The notes beneath the pieces are model-generated. The model was not told where the DNA came from. It worked only from the letters and a program-made list of their open reading frames with translations, and searched no databases. Position numbers and translations under genes: made by a program. From NCBI GenBank assembly GCA_020248945.1, contig JADCGQ010000012.1, forward strand, positions 87,175 through 151,174: 64,000 nucleotides of DNA, in the 5' to 3' direction. The DNA is from Rubrivivax sp. (GTDB taxonomy: Bacteria > Pseudomonadota > Gammaproteobacteria > Burkholderiales > Burkholderiaceae_C). This document shows, one piece after another, positions 51,067-59,952 of the stretch; position 1 is the first letter of the stretch; each line of letters begins with the position of its first letter.

Positions 51067-53100
51067 TCAGCGCCCCGCGCCGCCGCCCAGGTGGCGCTGA
51101 AGGAACCCCGCCAGCGCTTCCAGGTAGCGCGCATGGTTGCGCTGGCTGCTGAAGCCATGGCCTTCGTTGCTGAAGGCCAGCACCTCCACCGGCAGGCCGG
51201 CCTCGCGCGCGGCGGTGGCAAAGCGTTCGGTGTGCGCGATGTCGACGCGGCGGTCTTCCTTGCCGTGTGCCAGGAACAGCGGCACCTTGATCTCGGCCAC
51301 GCGGTTGATGGGCGAGAAGCGACGCAGCATCTCGGCATCGGCGCGCTCGTCGCCCAGCAGCTGCGTGAGGTTGTAGCGGCGGTAGTGCTCGGCGATGTCG
51401 GTCCAGAAGCCGCTGTACATCTTCGTCAGGTCGGTGACGCCGGCAAAGCTGGCGGCGCAGCGGTACGTGCCCGGGTGGCGCACCGGCCCCATCAATGCCG
51501 CATAGCCGCCGTAGCTGCCGCCGACGATGCACACGCGGCCCGGGTCGGCGAGCTTCTCGCGCACGGCCCAGGCCACGGCGTCGGCCAGGTCGTCCTGCAT
51601 GGCCTGGCCCCACTGGCGCCAGCCGGCGCGGAAGTGCTTCTGGCCGAAGCCGAAGCTGCCGCGGAACTCCACCTCGAGCACGCGCCAGCCGTGTGCGGCC
51701 AGGAACTGCGGCTCGGCCGACCAGCCGGTGTCCGCGCCGCGCAGCCAGGGCCCGCCGTGCACGTACACCACGGTCGGTGCCGGCGTTCCCGCGGCCACGG
51801 CTGCCGGGTGCGTGACGATGACCGGCAGCGAAAGCCCGTCGCGGGCCGCCACGCGGTGAAAGCTGCGCCGGCCCTGGCCGCCTTCGGCCAGCCACGGGCG
51901 CTCACGCCCGAGCTGCGTCAGCCGCCGCGAGGCGCGGTCGTAGACGTAGAACTCGGCGGGCACGCGGTCGCTGCTCGACTCGACGACAAATCGCGCGGCC
52001 GTGGCGCAATCACCGCAGTGCACCTGGTTCACACGGCCCGGGGGCAGCGAGGCATCGACCTCCTTCTGCACCTTGGCCATCTTCTCGTCGAACCACACCG
52101 GCTGCCAGCGGTCGGCGCGCACCCAGGCCGAGCTGATGAGCTGCTGCGTCTCGTCGACGGTGATGGCGCCGCGCACGTCGAAGCCATCGACGGCCACCAA
52201 CGGCTCGGGCAGCAGACGCCGCGCCTTGGGGTCGTAGCTGAACAGGCCTTCGGTGTCACGTCCGCGGCTGCTGCGCACGACCCAGGTGCCGTCGGCTTCG
52301 ATGAACAGCGGGTCGATCAGGCCGCCGTCAAGCACCGGCCGGTCTTCCACCACGACCCAGCCCGAGCTGCCCGGAGCGCGGTGGTGCACGCGGTGGCGGT
52401 CCTGCTCGATGGTGGTGACGATGCGCAGGTCACCGTTGCGGTCGAAGACGTGGCTGAGGGCGCCCGAGGGCATGCCGCCGTCCACGCGCGTGAGCTGCCC
52501 GGTGGCGGTGTCGAGCCTGGCGAGCGCGACGATGCTGCGGTCTTCGAGCGCGCGCACGTTGCGCTCCTCCATCAGCACCTCGTCGCCGCGGTCGCGCAGG
52601 CTGCGGTGGAAGAACCAGCCGTAAGGCAGCAGCTTTTCCTTGAAGCGCGTGCCGCTGCGACCGAGGTCGAAGGTCCAAGACACCAGGTGCTGGATGCGGG
52701 TGCCGTCGATGTCGATGGCGAAGGTGCCGCCTTCGCCCTCGACGATGGTCTCGCCGGTCCTGCGGGCGGTGTAGATGAGGCGCTTCTCGTTCACCCAGTC
52801 GGCGTGGTGCACGTCGCCATCGGGCACGGCGGCAATGACACGGGCGTCACCGGGCTTGGCGAGCTCGGAGATGGCCAGCACGTGGCGGCCGCGGTCGTCG
52901 GTCAGCAGGAGGGCGACGTGGCGGTTGTCGGGCGAGACCTGGGCGCCCGTCATGCGCTCCATGCCGACATAGCTGGTGCCGCGCACCTTGGGCTCGGCGG
53001 CCGCCAGTGGCGGGGCCTGCGCGGCCGCCGGGGCAACAGCGGTGCAAAGCACTGCCATGGCCAGCGTGGCCAGCCCGCTGCGGGAAGAGAACCAGGACAT
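51067..53100 (-). CDS. S9-family prolyl oligopeptidase-like peptidase, exported
   Basis: The 677-residue protein has a signal peptide (cleavage near VAPAAAQA), a beta-propeller domain to about residue 400, and an alpha/beta-hydrolase domain. The catalytic triad is visible: Ser in GGSYGGYAAL, Asp in HGKEDRRVD and His in SNEGHGFSS. Other family marks are VVYVHGGPW and EVEFRGSFGFG. It likely trims peptides in the periplasm. ATG 53100 has GGGAG upstream; the longer ORF is artefactual. Confidence 0.92.
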   Translation of the reverse strand: MSWFSSRSGLATLAMAVLCTAVAPAAAQAPPLAAAEPKVRGTSYVGMERMTGAQVSPDNRHVALLLTDDRGRHVLAISELAKPGDARVIAAVPDGDVHHADWVNEKRLIYTARRTGETIVEGEGGTFAIDIDGTRIQHLVSWTFDLGRSGTRFKEKLLPYGWFFHRSLRDRGDEVLMEERNVRALEDRSIVALARLDTATGQLTRVDGGMPSGALSHVFDRNGDLRIVTTIEQDRHRVHHRAPGSSGWVVVEDRPVLDGGLIDPLFIEADGTWVVRSSRGRDTEGLFSYDPKARRLLPEPLVAVDGFDVRGAITVDETQQLISSAWVRADRWQPVWFDEKMAKVQKEVDASLPPGRVNQVHCGDCATAARFVVESSSDRVPAEFYVYDRASRRLTQLGRERPWLAEGGQGRRSFHRVAARDGLSLPVIVTHPAAVAAGTPAPTVVYVHGGPWLRGADTGWSAEPQFLAAHGWRVLEVEFRGSFGFGQKHFRAGWRQWGQAMQDDLADAVAWAVREKLADPGRVCIVGGSYGGYAALMGPVRHPGTYRCAASFAGVTDLTKMYSGFWTDIAEHYRRYNLTQLLGDERADAEMLRRFSPINRVAEIKVPLFLAHGKEDRRVDIAHTERFATAAREAGLPVEVLAFSNEGHGFSSQRNHARYLEALAGFLQRHLGGGAGR

Positions 53101-53183
53101 CGCGACTCCCTGACGATCGAGTTGTGAGGCGGACTGTAGCCGCCTCACGCCCCACGCCGATGAGCAATGTCCCGGTGCGAGGC

Positions 53184-54722
53184 TCAGCGCCTGCCCGCGC
53201 GCAACAGCAGCCCGGTCGCACCCAGCGCCATCAGCAGCGCCGTGGCAGGCTCGGACACCGGCGCGATCGTCACCCGCCAGGCCAGGAACATCGTGTCGTT
53301 GTCGAAGCCGCCGTTGTAGGCCGCGCCGGCATGGAAGCCGTCGGTGGTGAGGAAGTCGTTGTCGTTGGCCACAAACAGGAAGTAGTCGTTCGGCGCCGAC
53401 GGGTCCAGCGCCGGCAGCAGGGCCAGGCCTTCCCACTTCTCGCTGAGGTTGCCCAGGCCCGGCACGACGCCGTTGACGAGGCCGAAGCGCGCCAGCTCGG
53501 CGTTGTTGTTGATGTTCAGCCACGGGCTGTAGGCCGCCGGCGTGATGGCCGGGTTGAGCACGCCGCCCGGTGCGATCTGCCCTTCGTAGGCCTGGCCGAG
53601 GATGTTGGTGGCGGCGGCGATGTCGATCACGTCCACGCGCCGCAGCAACGAGGTCTGCGTGCCGACGCCCAGGCCGTTGCCGTCGCGCGGCAGGATCAGC
53701 AGCTGGGTGTCCGAGACCGCGTGGATCTCGCTCTGCGCCGCCACCAGCGTGTTGCTGCCCTGCACGAACTTCGGCAGCCTGACGACGTACTCGCCCGTCA
53801 GGCGGATGTCGGCGAGGTTGCTCACGTCGTAGGTGAACAGGCGCGTGTGGTCACGGAAGGCGGCGCCGGTGGAGGCGCCGTCCTGGCGCGCGGCGCTCTG
53901 CAGCGCCACGAACAGCGTGCGGCCGTCGGGGCTGAGGCTCAGGCCTTCGAAGCCTTGGTTGTTCGATCGGCCGAAGCTCGGGTTGGCGGGCGTGGGTGCC
54001 GGCTGGCCGGTGGCGGCGTTGTTCGAGCTGTAGTCGGTGACGCCGTTGCGGATGGGCCGCACCGAGGCCGCCACCGGCAGCGCGCCGATGAACTGGCCGC
54101 TGGCGCTGAAGCGGTAGATCGACGGGCCGTACTCGTCGCTGACCAGGCGCGAGCCGTCGGCCAGCACCACCACGCCCTCGGCATCGAGCGAGAGCTTGCC
54201 GTTGAAGGCCTGCGGCAGCTCGGGCATCGACGCCGTGGCCGGGCGGGCGCCTCCGGCGGCCACGCCGCCGGGCACCGGATCCAGGCCCGACATCAGCTGC
54301 GTGCCGCCGCCGGGCAGCGTCTCGAACAGCCGCGTGGCGCTCGTCAGCGACAAGGCGATCTGGTTCTGCGCCAGGCCGCTGGCGCCCAGCGCGGCTGGCG
54401 TGAAGCTGAAGTTGATCTGGTTCAGGCGCGGCGCGTAGTCGATGGTGCCGGCGACGTTGTAGCCTCGGTCGGGCGCGGCCAGGAAGCTGCCGGTGTAAGT
54501 GGCGCCGCTGCGCTGCCAGCTCGAGGCATCGGCCCACAGGCCGGAGATGGAGCCGAAGGTCTCGCCATGGCTGTCGCGCAGGTTGGCGGCCATGCGGCCG
54601 ACGCCGACCAGGCCCTGCACCTCGAACACCGTGCCCCCGACGGTGACCTGGGCCTGTGCCGGGGCGGCCGCAAAGGCAGTGACGATGGCGGCGGCAAGCG
54701 CTGCGCGCAGGGGGGTGTTCAT
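53184..54722 (-). CDS. Phytase-like esterase with PEP-CTERM sorting signal
   Basis: The 512-residue exported protein has a signal peptide (AAPAQAQ) and a body resembling the esterase-like activity of phytase family, with [48 protein letters not shown] and [12 protein letters not shown]. The C-terminus carries [23 protein letters not shown]-type organisation (a Pro-containing motif, one hydrophobic helix, basic tail), a PEP-CTERM signal processed by exosortase. The motif reads SEPA rather than VPEPS. GGAGG precedes ATG 54722. Substrate is unknown. Confidence 0.87.
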   Translation of the reverse strand: MNTPLRAALAAAIVTAFAAAPAQAQVTVGGTVFEVQGLVGVGRMAANLRDSHGETFGSISGLWADASSWQRSGATYTGSFLAAPDRGYNVAGTIDYAPRLNQINFSFTPAALGASGLAQNQIALSLTSATRLFETLPGGGTQLMSGLDPVPGGVAAGGARPATASMPELPQAFNGKLSLDAEGVVVLADGSRLVSDEYGPSIYRFSASGQFIGALPVAASVRPIRNGVTDYSSNNAATGQPAPTPANPSFGRSNNQGFEGLSLSPDGRTLFVALQSAARQDGASTGAAFRDHTRLFTYDVSNLADIRLTGEYVVRLPKFVQGSNTLVAAQSEIHAVSDTQLLILPRDGNGLGVGTQTSLLRRVDVIDIAAATNILGQAYEGQIAPGGVLNPAITPAAYSPWLNINNNAELARFGLVNGVVPGLGNLSEKWEGLALLPALDPSAPNDYFLFVANDNDFLTTDGFHAGAAYNGGFDNDTMFLAWRVTIAPVSEPATALLMALGATGLLLRAGRR

Positions 54723-54819
54723 GCGGGGATTCCTCCGGAGTGGTCCGGCCACCCTAAGCACCGGGCATGACGGCCGCGTGTCAGGCGGCTGCTCCGCCCC
54801 TCGGACCCGGGAGCGCCGG

Positions 54820-54825
54820 GATAAT
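54820..54825 (+). promoter_or_regulatory. Candidate -10 box for leaderless ubiA mRNA
   Basis: GATAAT is followed by CGCGGC and the GTG start at 54832. A clear -35 is not seen. The 6-nt gap places transcription start on the start codon. Confidence 0.4.
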
Positions 54826-54831
54826 CGCGGC

Positions 54832-55749
54832 GTGCCTACCCTTGCTCCTGTGCCTGCTTCGCCCGGTCGCCTTGCCCTGTGGCTCGACCTCATCCGCTGG
54901 AACCGCCCGGCGGGCTGGCTGCTGCTGCTGTGGCCCACGCTCGGCGCGCTGTGGATCGCCGCCGACGGCTGGCCCGGCTGGCACCTGCTGCTCGTCTTCA
55001 CCGCGGGCACGGTGCTGATGCGCAGCGCCGGCTGCTGCGTCAACGACGTCGCCGACCGCGAGTTCGACCGCCACGTCAAGCGCACGGCCGCGCGCCCTGT
55101 CACGCGTGGCGCCGTGAGCGTGAAGGAGGCGCTGGCCGTGGGCGCGGCGCTGGCGCTGGCCGCCTTCGGTCTGGTGCTCACCACCAGCGCGCCGGCCATC
55201 CTGCTGAGCTTTGCCGCGCTGGCCGTGACGCTGCTCTACCCCTACGCCAAGCGCGTGCTGAGCATGCCGCAGGCGGTGCTCGGCGTGGCCTTCAGCTTCG
55301 GCATCCCGATGGCCTTTGCGGCGGCGCTGGGCGGCACCGAGTGGAGCCTGCAGGCCATCGCCGATGCCGTGCCCTGGCAGGCCTGGGCGCTGCTGGCGGC
55401 CAACCTCTTCTGGGTGCTGGCCTACGACACCGAGTACGCGATGGTCGACCGCGACGACGACCTGTTGATCGGCATGAAGACCAGCGCCATCACGCTGGGC
55501 CGCCACGACGTGGCCGCGGTGATGGGCTTCTACGTCGTCTACCTGTTGGCCTGGGGCGCTTTGGGCCGTTCGCTGGGGCTGGGGGGATGGTTCATCGCCG
55601 GGCTCGTGGCGGCGGCGGCGCAAGCGGCGTGGCACTTCACGCTGATTCGCGAGCGCAGCCGTGACGGCTGCTTCCGCGCCTTCCGCGCCAACCACTGGCT
55701 GGGCTTCGCGGTGTTTGCGGGCACGGCGCTGGACCTGGCCTTGCGCTGA
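54832..55749 (+). CDS. ubiA: 4-hydroxybenzoate polyprenyltransferase
   Basis: UbiA prenylates 4-hydroxybenzoate in ubiquinone synthesis at the inner membrane. The 305-residue protein has eight or nine helices, the first Asp-rich motif [20 protein letters not shown], and the second [15 protein letters not shown] 54832 is the start. No ubiC is adjacent. The gene converges on proC with 9 bp between stops. Confidence 0.95.
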   Translation: MPTLAPVPASPGRLALWLDLIRWNRPAGWLLLLWPTLGALWIAADGWPGWHLLLVFTAGTVLMRSAGCCVNDVADREFDRHVKRTAARPVTRGAVSVKEALAVGAALALAAFGLVLTTSAPAILLSFAALAVTLLYPYAKRVLSMPQAVLGVAFSFGIPMAFAAALGGTEWSLQAIADAVPWQAWALLAANLFWVLAYDTEYAMVDRDDDLLIGMKTSAITLGRHDVAAVMGFYVVYLLAWGALGRSLGLGGWFIAGLVAAAAQAAWHFTLIRERSRDGCFRAFRANHWLGFAVFAGTALDLALR

Positions 55750-55758
55750 CGCAGGCTC

Positions 55759-56574
55759 TCAGCCGCGGCCCAGTTCCTCGGCCCGCGCGCGGGCGGCGTG
55801 CAGCGCACGCACGAAGGCCGCCTTCACGCCATCGGCATCGAGCGACGTGATCGCCGCGTGCGTGGTGCCGCCCTTGCTGGTGACCTGCTCGCGCAAGGCC
55901 GTGGGCGACAGCGGCGAACGCTGGGCCAGTGCCGCGGCGCCGGCAAAGGTGGCCTGGCCGAGCGCGCGGCCCTGCTCGGCGCTCAGCCCCATCTCGGTGG
56001 CGGCCTGCACCATGGCCTCGAGAAAGTAGAAGACGTAGGCCGGGCCCGAGCCCGACAGCGCCGTCACCGCATCGAGATCGGCTTCCTGTTCCACCCACAG
56101 CAGCTGCCCGGTGGGCGCAAACAGCGCGGCGGCGGCCGCGCGTTCGGTGGCGCTCACCGCGGGCTCGGCATACAGCCCGGCGATGCCCTGGCCGATGAGC
56201 GCCGGCGTGTTGGGCATGCTGCGCACGACGCGCGCGCTGCCGCTGGCGGCGGCGATGGTGGCGCAGCGCACGCCGGCCATCACGCTGACCTGCAGCGCGC
56301 CGCCGACGAACGCAGCGCAGGGCGCCGCGGCCTCGGCAAAGAGCTGCGGCTTCACGGCCCACACCACGGTGGCGCAGCCGGCCAGCCGGGCATCGGCGCT
56401 GGCCTGCGCACGCACGCCGAACTCCTGCGCGAGCTTGGCGCGCTGGGCCTCGAAGGGCTCGATGACGACCAGCGCCGAGGGGTCGTGCCCGGCGCGCACG
56501 AGGCCGCCGATCAAGGCGCCGGCCATGTTGCCACCACCGATGAAGGCCACGCGGCCGGACAGATCAGCTTGCAT
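55759..56574 (-). CDS. proC: Pyrroline-5-carboxylate reductase
   Basis: ProC reduces pyrroline-5-carboxylate to proline with NADPH. The 271-residue protein has the dinucleotide loop [53 protein letters not shown] and [14 protein letters not shown]. The ORF starts 10 codons earlier, but ATG 56574 fits the family. A TACACT hexamer ends 6 nt before the ATG with no Shine-Dalgarno. Confidence 0.96.
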   Translation of the reverse strand: MQADLSGRVAFIGGGNMAGALIGGLVRAGHDPSALVVIEPFEAQRAKLAQEFGVRAQASADARLAGCATVVWAVKPQLFAEAAAPCAAFVGGALQVSVMAGVRCATIAAASGSARVVRSMPNTPALIGQGIAGLYAEPAVSATERAAAAALFAPTGQLLWVEQEADLDAVTALSGSGPAYVFYFLEAMVQAATEMGLSAEQGRALGQATFAGAAALAQRSPLSPTALREQVTSKGGTTHAAITSLDADGVKAAFVRALHAARARAEELGRG

Positions 56575-56580
56575 GCAGAC

Positions 56581-56586
56581 AGTGTA
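56581..56586 (-). promoter_or_regulatory. Candidate -10 box for leaderless proC mRNA
   Basis: TACACT on the minus strand is followed by GTCTGC and ATG 56574. Five of its six bases match the sigma-70 consensus at the conserved TA...T positions and nearby. Confidence 0.4.
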
Positions 56587-56763
56587 GGCGGCAGCCCACC
56601 CCATGACGGCCCTGCGCAGCGCCCATGCAAAGGTGGCATGGCAAGGGGCGCCCTATTCGGCGCTGGCCCGCCTACAGTGCGCGCCACGCTGCGGCAACCG
56701 CGCTGCCACCCACGAGGGGCGGCGCCGGTCGATGCCGCAGCCCCACCACCGGAGACACCGTTC

Positions 56764-58071
56764 ATGGCCGCCGTGCACACGACCCCGCAGACCCCGATCC
56801 ACTCGCCGCTGTCCTTCGTCCACCCCAGCCCCGACAGCCCCTGGGGCACCTACCTCAGCCAGGTCGACCGCGTCGTGCCCTACCTCGGCCACCTGGCCAA
56901 GTGGGCCGAGACGCTGCGCCGCCCCAAGCGCGCGCTGATCGTCGACATCCCGATCGAGATGGACAACGGCGATGTCGCCCATTTCGAGGGTTACCGCGTG
57001 CAGCACAACCTGAGCCGCGGCCCCGGCAAGGGCGGCGTGCGCTACCACCCCGACGTCACGCTCGAGGAGGTGATGGCGCTGAGCGCGTGGATGAGCATCA
57101 AGAACGCCGCCGTCAACCTGCCCTACGGCGGCGCCAAGGGCGGCATCCGCGTCGACCCGAAGAAGCTCAGCAACAAGGAGCTGGAGCGCATGACGCGGCG
57201 CTACACCAGCGAGATCGGCATGATCATCGGGCCGCAACAGGACATCCCGGCGCCCGACGTGAACACCAACCCGCAGATCATGGCGTGGATGATGGACACG
57301 TACTGCATGAACACCGGCAGCAACGCCACCGGCGTGGTCACCGGCAAGCCGGTGCACCTGGGTGGCAGCCTGGGGCGCGTGAAGGCCACCGGCCGCGGCG
57401 TGTTCGTGACGGGCCGCGAGGCCGCTCGGCGCCTGAACCTCGACCTGAACACCGCGCGCGTCGCGGTGCAGGGCTTCGGCAACGTGGGCTCGTCGGCGGC
57501 GGAGCTGTTCGCGCAGGCCGGCAGCAAGATCGTCGCCGCGCAAGACCACACCGGCACCATCGTCAACGACCGCGGCTTCGACATCGCCGACCTGATGGCG
57601 CACGTCAAGGCCACCGGCGGTGTGGGCGGTTTCAAGGGCGGCGAGACCTGCGATGGCGAGGCCTTCTGGGACGTGACCTGCGACATCCTGATCCCGGCCG
57701 CACTCGAGGGCCAGATCACCGCCGAGCGCGCCCGCCGGGTGACGGCCAAGCTGGTGCTCGAAGGCGCCAACGGCCCGACGGTACCGAGCGCCGACGACAT
57801 CCTGGCCGACCGCGGCGTGCTGGTGGTGCCCGACGTCATCTGCAACGCCGGTGGCGTGACGGTGAGCTACTTCGAGTGGGTGCAGGACTTCAGCTCGTTC
57901 TTCTGGACCGAAGACGAGATCAACGTGCGCCTGGACAAGATCATGATCGGCGCCCTGAAGAAGATCTGGGACACCGCCGACCGCCACCAGATCACGCTGC
58001 GCACGGCCACCTTCGCGGTGGCCTGCGAGCGCATCCTGATGGCGCGCGAGGAGCGCGGGCTGTATCCCTGA
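56764..58071 (+). CDS. gdhA: Glu/Leu/Phe/Val-family glutamate dehydrogenase
   Basis: The enzyme interconverts glutamate and 2-oxoglutarate plus ammonia. The 435-residue protein has [17 protein letters not shown], the catalytic Lys region [37 protein letters not shown] and the Rossmann loop [15 protein letters not shown]. The size and the D in the cofactor pocket region fit an NAD-preferring catabolic type, but specificity is not certain. GGAG precedes ATG 56764, and it is divergent from proC (189 bp). Confidence 0.93.
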   Translation: MAAVHTTPQTPIHSPLSFVHPSPDSPWGTYLSQVDRVVPYLGHLAKWAETLRRPKRALIVDIPIEMDNGDVAHFEGYRVQHNLSRGPGKGGVRYHPDVTLEEVMALSAWMSIKNAAVNLPYGGAKGGIRVDPKKLSNKELERMTRRYTSEIGMIIGPQQDIPAPDVNTNPQIMAWMMDTYCMNTGSNATGVVTGKPVHLGGSLGRVKATGRGVFVTGREAARRLNLDLNTARVAVQGFGNVGSSAAELFAQAGSKIVAAQDHTGTIVNDRGFDIADLMAHVKATGGVGGFKGGETCDGEAFWDVTCDILIPAALEGQITAERARRVTAKLVLEGANGPTVPSADDILADRGVLVVPDVICNAGGVTVSYFEWVQDFSSFFWTEDEINVRLDKIMIGALKKIWDTADRHQITLRTATFAVACERILMAREERGLYP

Positions 58072-58081
58072 ACGCTGTCGA

Positions 58082-58174
58082 GTGGCTGAGGGAAGAGCTC
58101 CTGTCGGCCCGGAGCGGGCGTTCAGCAAACACCGGTTCATCCCCTCGCCCCGTTCGGGCTGAGCTTGTCGAAGC
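58082..58174 (-). repeat. Dispersed repeat, partial copy C (minus orientation)
   Basis: Read on the minus strand this matches the middle and distal parts of copies A and B. It has GGCTTCGACAAGCTCAGCCC, then a diverged stretch, then CCGCTCCGGGCCGACAG. It stands just after the gdhA stop and forms an inverted pair with copy A, about 160 bp away. Confidence 0.7.
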
Positions 58175-58250
58175 CTGGTGGGGCACCGCCGCTCCCAATC
58201 GACGCATCGCGGCAGCAAAGGGCTGTGCGGGCGGGGGCTGCGGCGTGAGT

Positions 58251-58410
58251 TGAAGCGGTCGGCCCGTTGGGCCGACCGCCACACCGAGCGCCCGCACCGT
58301 GTACCGCCTGCCGCGACGCGCGATGCTGAGGACAGGGCTTCGACAAGCTCAGCCCGAACGGAGGGGGGTGAGCGGGTGCAGGTTGAACGGCCGCTCCGGG
58401 CCGACGGCAG
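58251..58410 (+). repeat. Dispersed repeat, full copy A
   Basis: This element opens with a perfect 11-bp hairpin GCGGTCGGCCC-GTT-GGGCCGACCGC (58255-58279). It then contains CCGTGTACCGCCTG, GGACAGGGCTTCGACAAGCT and GTTGAACGGCCGCTCCGGGC. It is closely matched by the reverse complement of about 63661-63820. With copy C it fills most of the 437-bp gdhA-cnoX spacer, in which I see no gene. Confidence 0.85.
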
Positions 58411-58496
58411 CCAGTGCTAGCGCATCAGCAACTGTCAGCCGGGCCACATCCTTGCCGAAAGCTGAAACCCCAGGGCGCGACAGTCCAGGGATTGGC

Positions 58497-58502
58497 CACA
58501 AT
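58497..58502 (+). promoter_or_regulatory. Candidate -10 box for leaderless cnoX mRNA
   Basis: CACAAT, then CCTGCC, then ATG 58509. No purine-rich ribosome-binding site precedes the ATG. The first base departs from the TA-N3-T pattern. Confidence 0.3.
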
Positions 58503-58508
58503 CCTGCC

Positions 58509-59489
58509 ATGAACACGCCCCGCAATCCCTTCGCCGCCCACGACCCCTACGCCGGCCAGGCCGCCGTCTCGACGAGCCCGGCGCCGGCAGCCTTTGGCGG
58601 CGCTGCCGCGGCCACCCAGGCCCCCGCCGGGGCTGGCGCCTGGGTCTACGACGTCACCGAGGCCGACTTCCAGGCCCGCGTGCTGGAACGCTCGCTCGAG
58701 GTGCCGGTGCTGCTGGACTGCTGGGCGCCCTGGTGCGGCCCCTGTCGCAGCCTGGGCCCCATCCTCGAGCGCCTGGCCGAGGCCTACGGCGGCGCCTTCG
58801 AGCTGGCCAAGATCAACACCGACCAGGCGCCCAACCTGAGTGCCGCGCTGCGCATCCGCAGCATCCCGCTGGTGGTGCTGTTCGTCGGCGGCCGGCCGGT
58901 CGACCAGTTCACCGGCGCGCTGCCCGAAGGCCAGATCCGCGCCTTCCTCGACAAGCACCTGCAGCCGGCGGGCGATCCGGTCGAGGCGCTGCTGGCCGAG
59001 GCCGCCGCGGCCCCTGCCGAAGACGCCGAAGCCATGCTGGCCGAGGCGCTGCAGATGGTGCCGGGCCACCCCGACGTGACGGCCGCGCTGGCCGATCGCC
59101 TGCTCGCGCGCAACGCCGAGATCGCCGACGTGGCCGCGCTGCTCGACGGCGTGCCTGAGGCTGATCGCGGCGAGCGCGACGCCGCGTTGCGCAAGCGCCT
59201 GGCGCTGCTGGCCAACCGCCCTGCCGGCGACCCGAAGGCGCTGGCCGCGCGCATCGCGGCCAACCCGCGCGACTTCGAGGCCCGCTTCGCGCTCGGCGCC
59301 TGGCAGGTGTTCGAGAGCGACTGGAAAGCCGCCTTCGACAACCTGCTCGAGGTGGTGCTGCGCGACAAGGCCGAAGGCAAGCCCGACCGTGAACGGGCGC
59401 GCAAGCAGCTGATCGAGTGGTTCGGCGCCTGCCCCGACGCCGAGGCCGTGAGCCACGGCCGGCGCTACCTGGGCATGTATTTGAACTGA
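58509..59489 (+). CDS. cnoX: Thioredoxin-TPR protein, CnoX/YbbN family
   Basis: The 326-residue cytoplasmic protein has a low-complexity N-terminal 45 residues and a thioredoxin domain with LLDCWAPWCGPCRSLGP and the cis-Pro loop IRSIPLVVLF. A C-terminal helical-repeat region (TPR-like, about residues 160-326) includes MLAEALQMVPGHPDVTAALA and RFALGAWQVFESDWKAAFDNLLEVV. YbbN/CnoX proteins guard folding proteins against oxidation. E. coli YbbN has lost the first active-site Cys, whereas here WCGPC is intact, so redox activity is expected. Confidence 0.9.
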   Translation: MNTPRNPFAAHDPYAGQAAVSTSPAPAAFGGAAAATQAPAGAGAWVYDVTEADFQARVLERSLEVPVLLDCWAPWCGPCRSLGPILERLAEAYGGAFELAKINTDQAPNLSAALRIRSIPLVVLFVGGRPVDQFTGALPEGQIRAFLDKHLQPAGDPVEALLAEAAAAPAEDAEAMLAEALQMVPGHPDVTAALADRLLARNAEIADVAALLDGVPEADRGERDAALRKRLALLANRPAGDPKALAARIAANPRDFEARFALGAWQVFESDWKAAFDNLLEVVLRDKAEGKPDRERARKQLIEWFGACPDAEAVSHGRRYLGMYLN

Positions 59490-59506
59490 GGCGCCTGAAC
59501 TGAGCG

Positions 59507-59902
59507 CTACTTCACCGGCACCAGCCACACCCACAGCAGCCCGCTGTTGGTGTCGAGCCACTTGGCCCTGACAGCGGCCTTGACCTCGGCGCCCGTCACC
59601 TGCTGGGTGGACTGCGACTGCGCCGACGACACGGCCGTCTGGCCGGCCAGCGTGAGCTCGCTGTTCATGACGTTGCTCACGCGCACGCCCATGCGGCGGG
59701 CGAGTTCGTCACGGGCGCGCGCGATGGCCAGTTCTTCCTGCGCGACACGGCCGTTGATGTGCTCGCCGGCCGCGGCCGACACACCGTCGCCGGGCTCCGA
59801 GATCCAGGTCGGGCGGCTGCTGGTTTCCTTCTTGCCCACGGTCACGCAGCCGGCCAGCCCGAGGCTGGCGACGGCCCAGGCCGTCACGAGTCGACGCTTC
59901 AT
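59507..59902 (-). CDS. Small LPP20-like lipoprotein
   Basis: The 131-residue lipoprotein has a signal peptide with lipobox LGLAGC, then RPTWISEPGDG, which resembles the start of LPP20-type domains, an alpha-helical EELAIARARDELARRMGVRV and an end LLWVWLVPVK. Function is unknown. ATG 59902 is set by a strong GGGAGG ribosome-binding site; the longer ORF is a shadow of putA. It lies 50 bp downstream of putA on the same strand. Confidence 0.8.
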   Translation of the reverse strand: MKRRLVTAWAVASLGLAGCVTVGKKETSSRPTWISEPGDGVSAAAGEHINGRVAQEELAIARARDELARRMGVRVSNVMNSELTLAGQTAVSSAQSQSTQQVTGAEVKAAVRAKWLDTNSGLLWVWLVPVK

Positions 59903-59952
59903 GTTCAGACCTCCCTCTTCGTTGGGGTGAACTATAGAAGCGCCGCTCCGCT

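Noticed and set aside
53184-54722. Ordinary secreted phytase with a transmembrane tail
   Set aside because: The C-terminal layout (Pro-containing motif, single helix, basic end) fits a PEP-CTERM sorting signal better than a stable membrane anchor, although the motif is SEPA not the canonical PEP.
58072-58508. Possible small genes in the gdhA-cnoX spacer (ORFs around 58178-58420)
   Set aside because: These ORFs lie inside the dispersed repeats and have no ribosome-binding site or recognisable composition.
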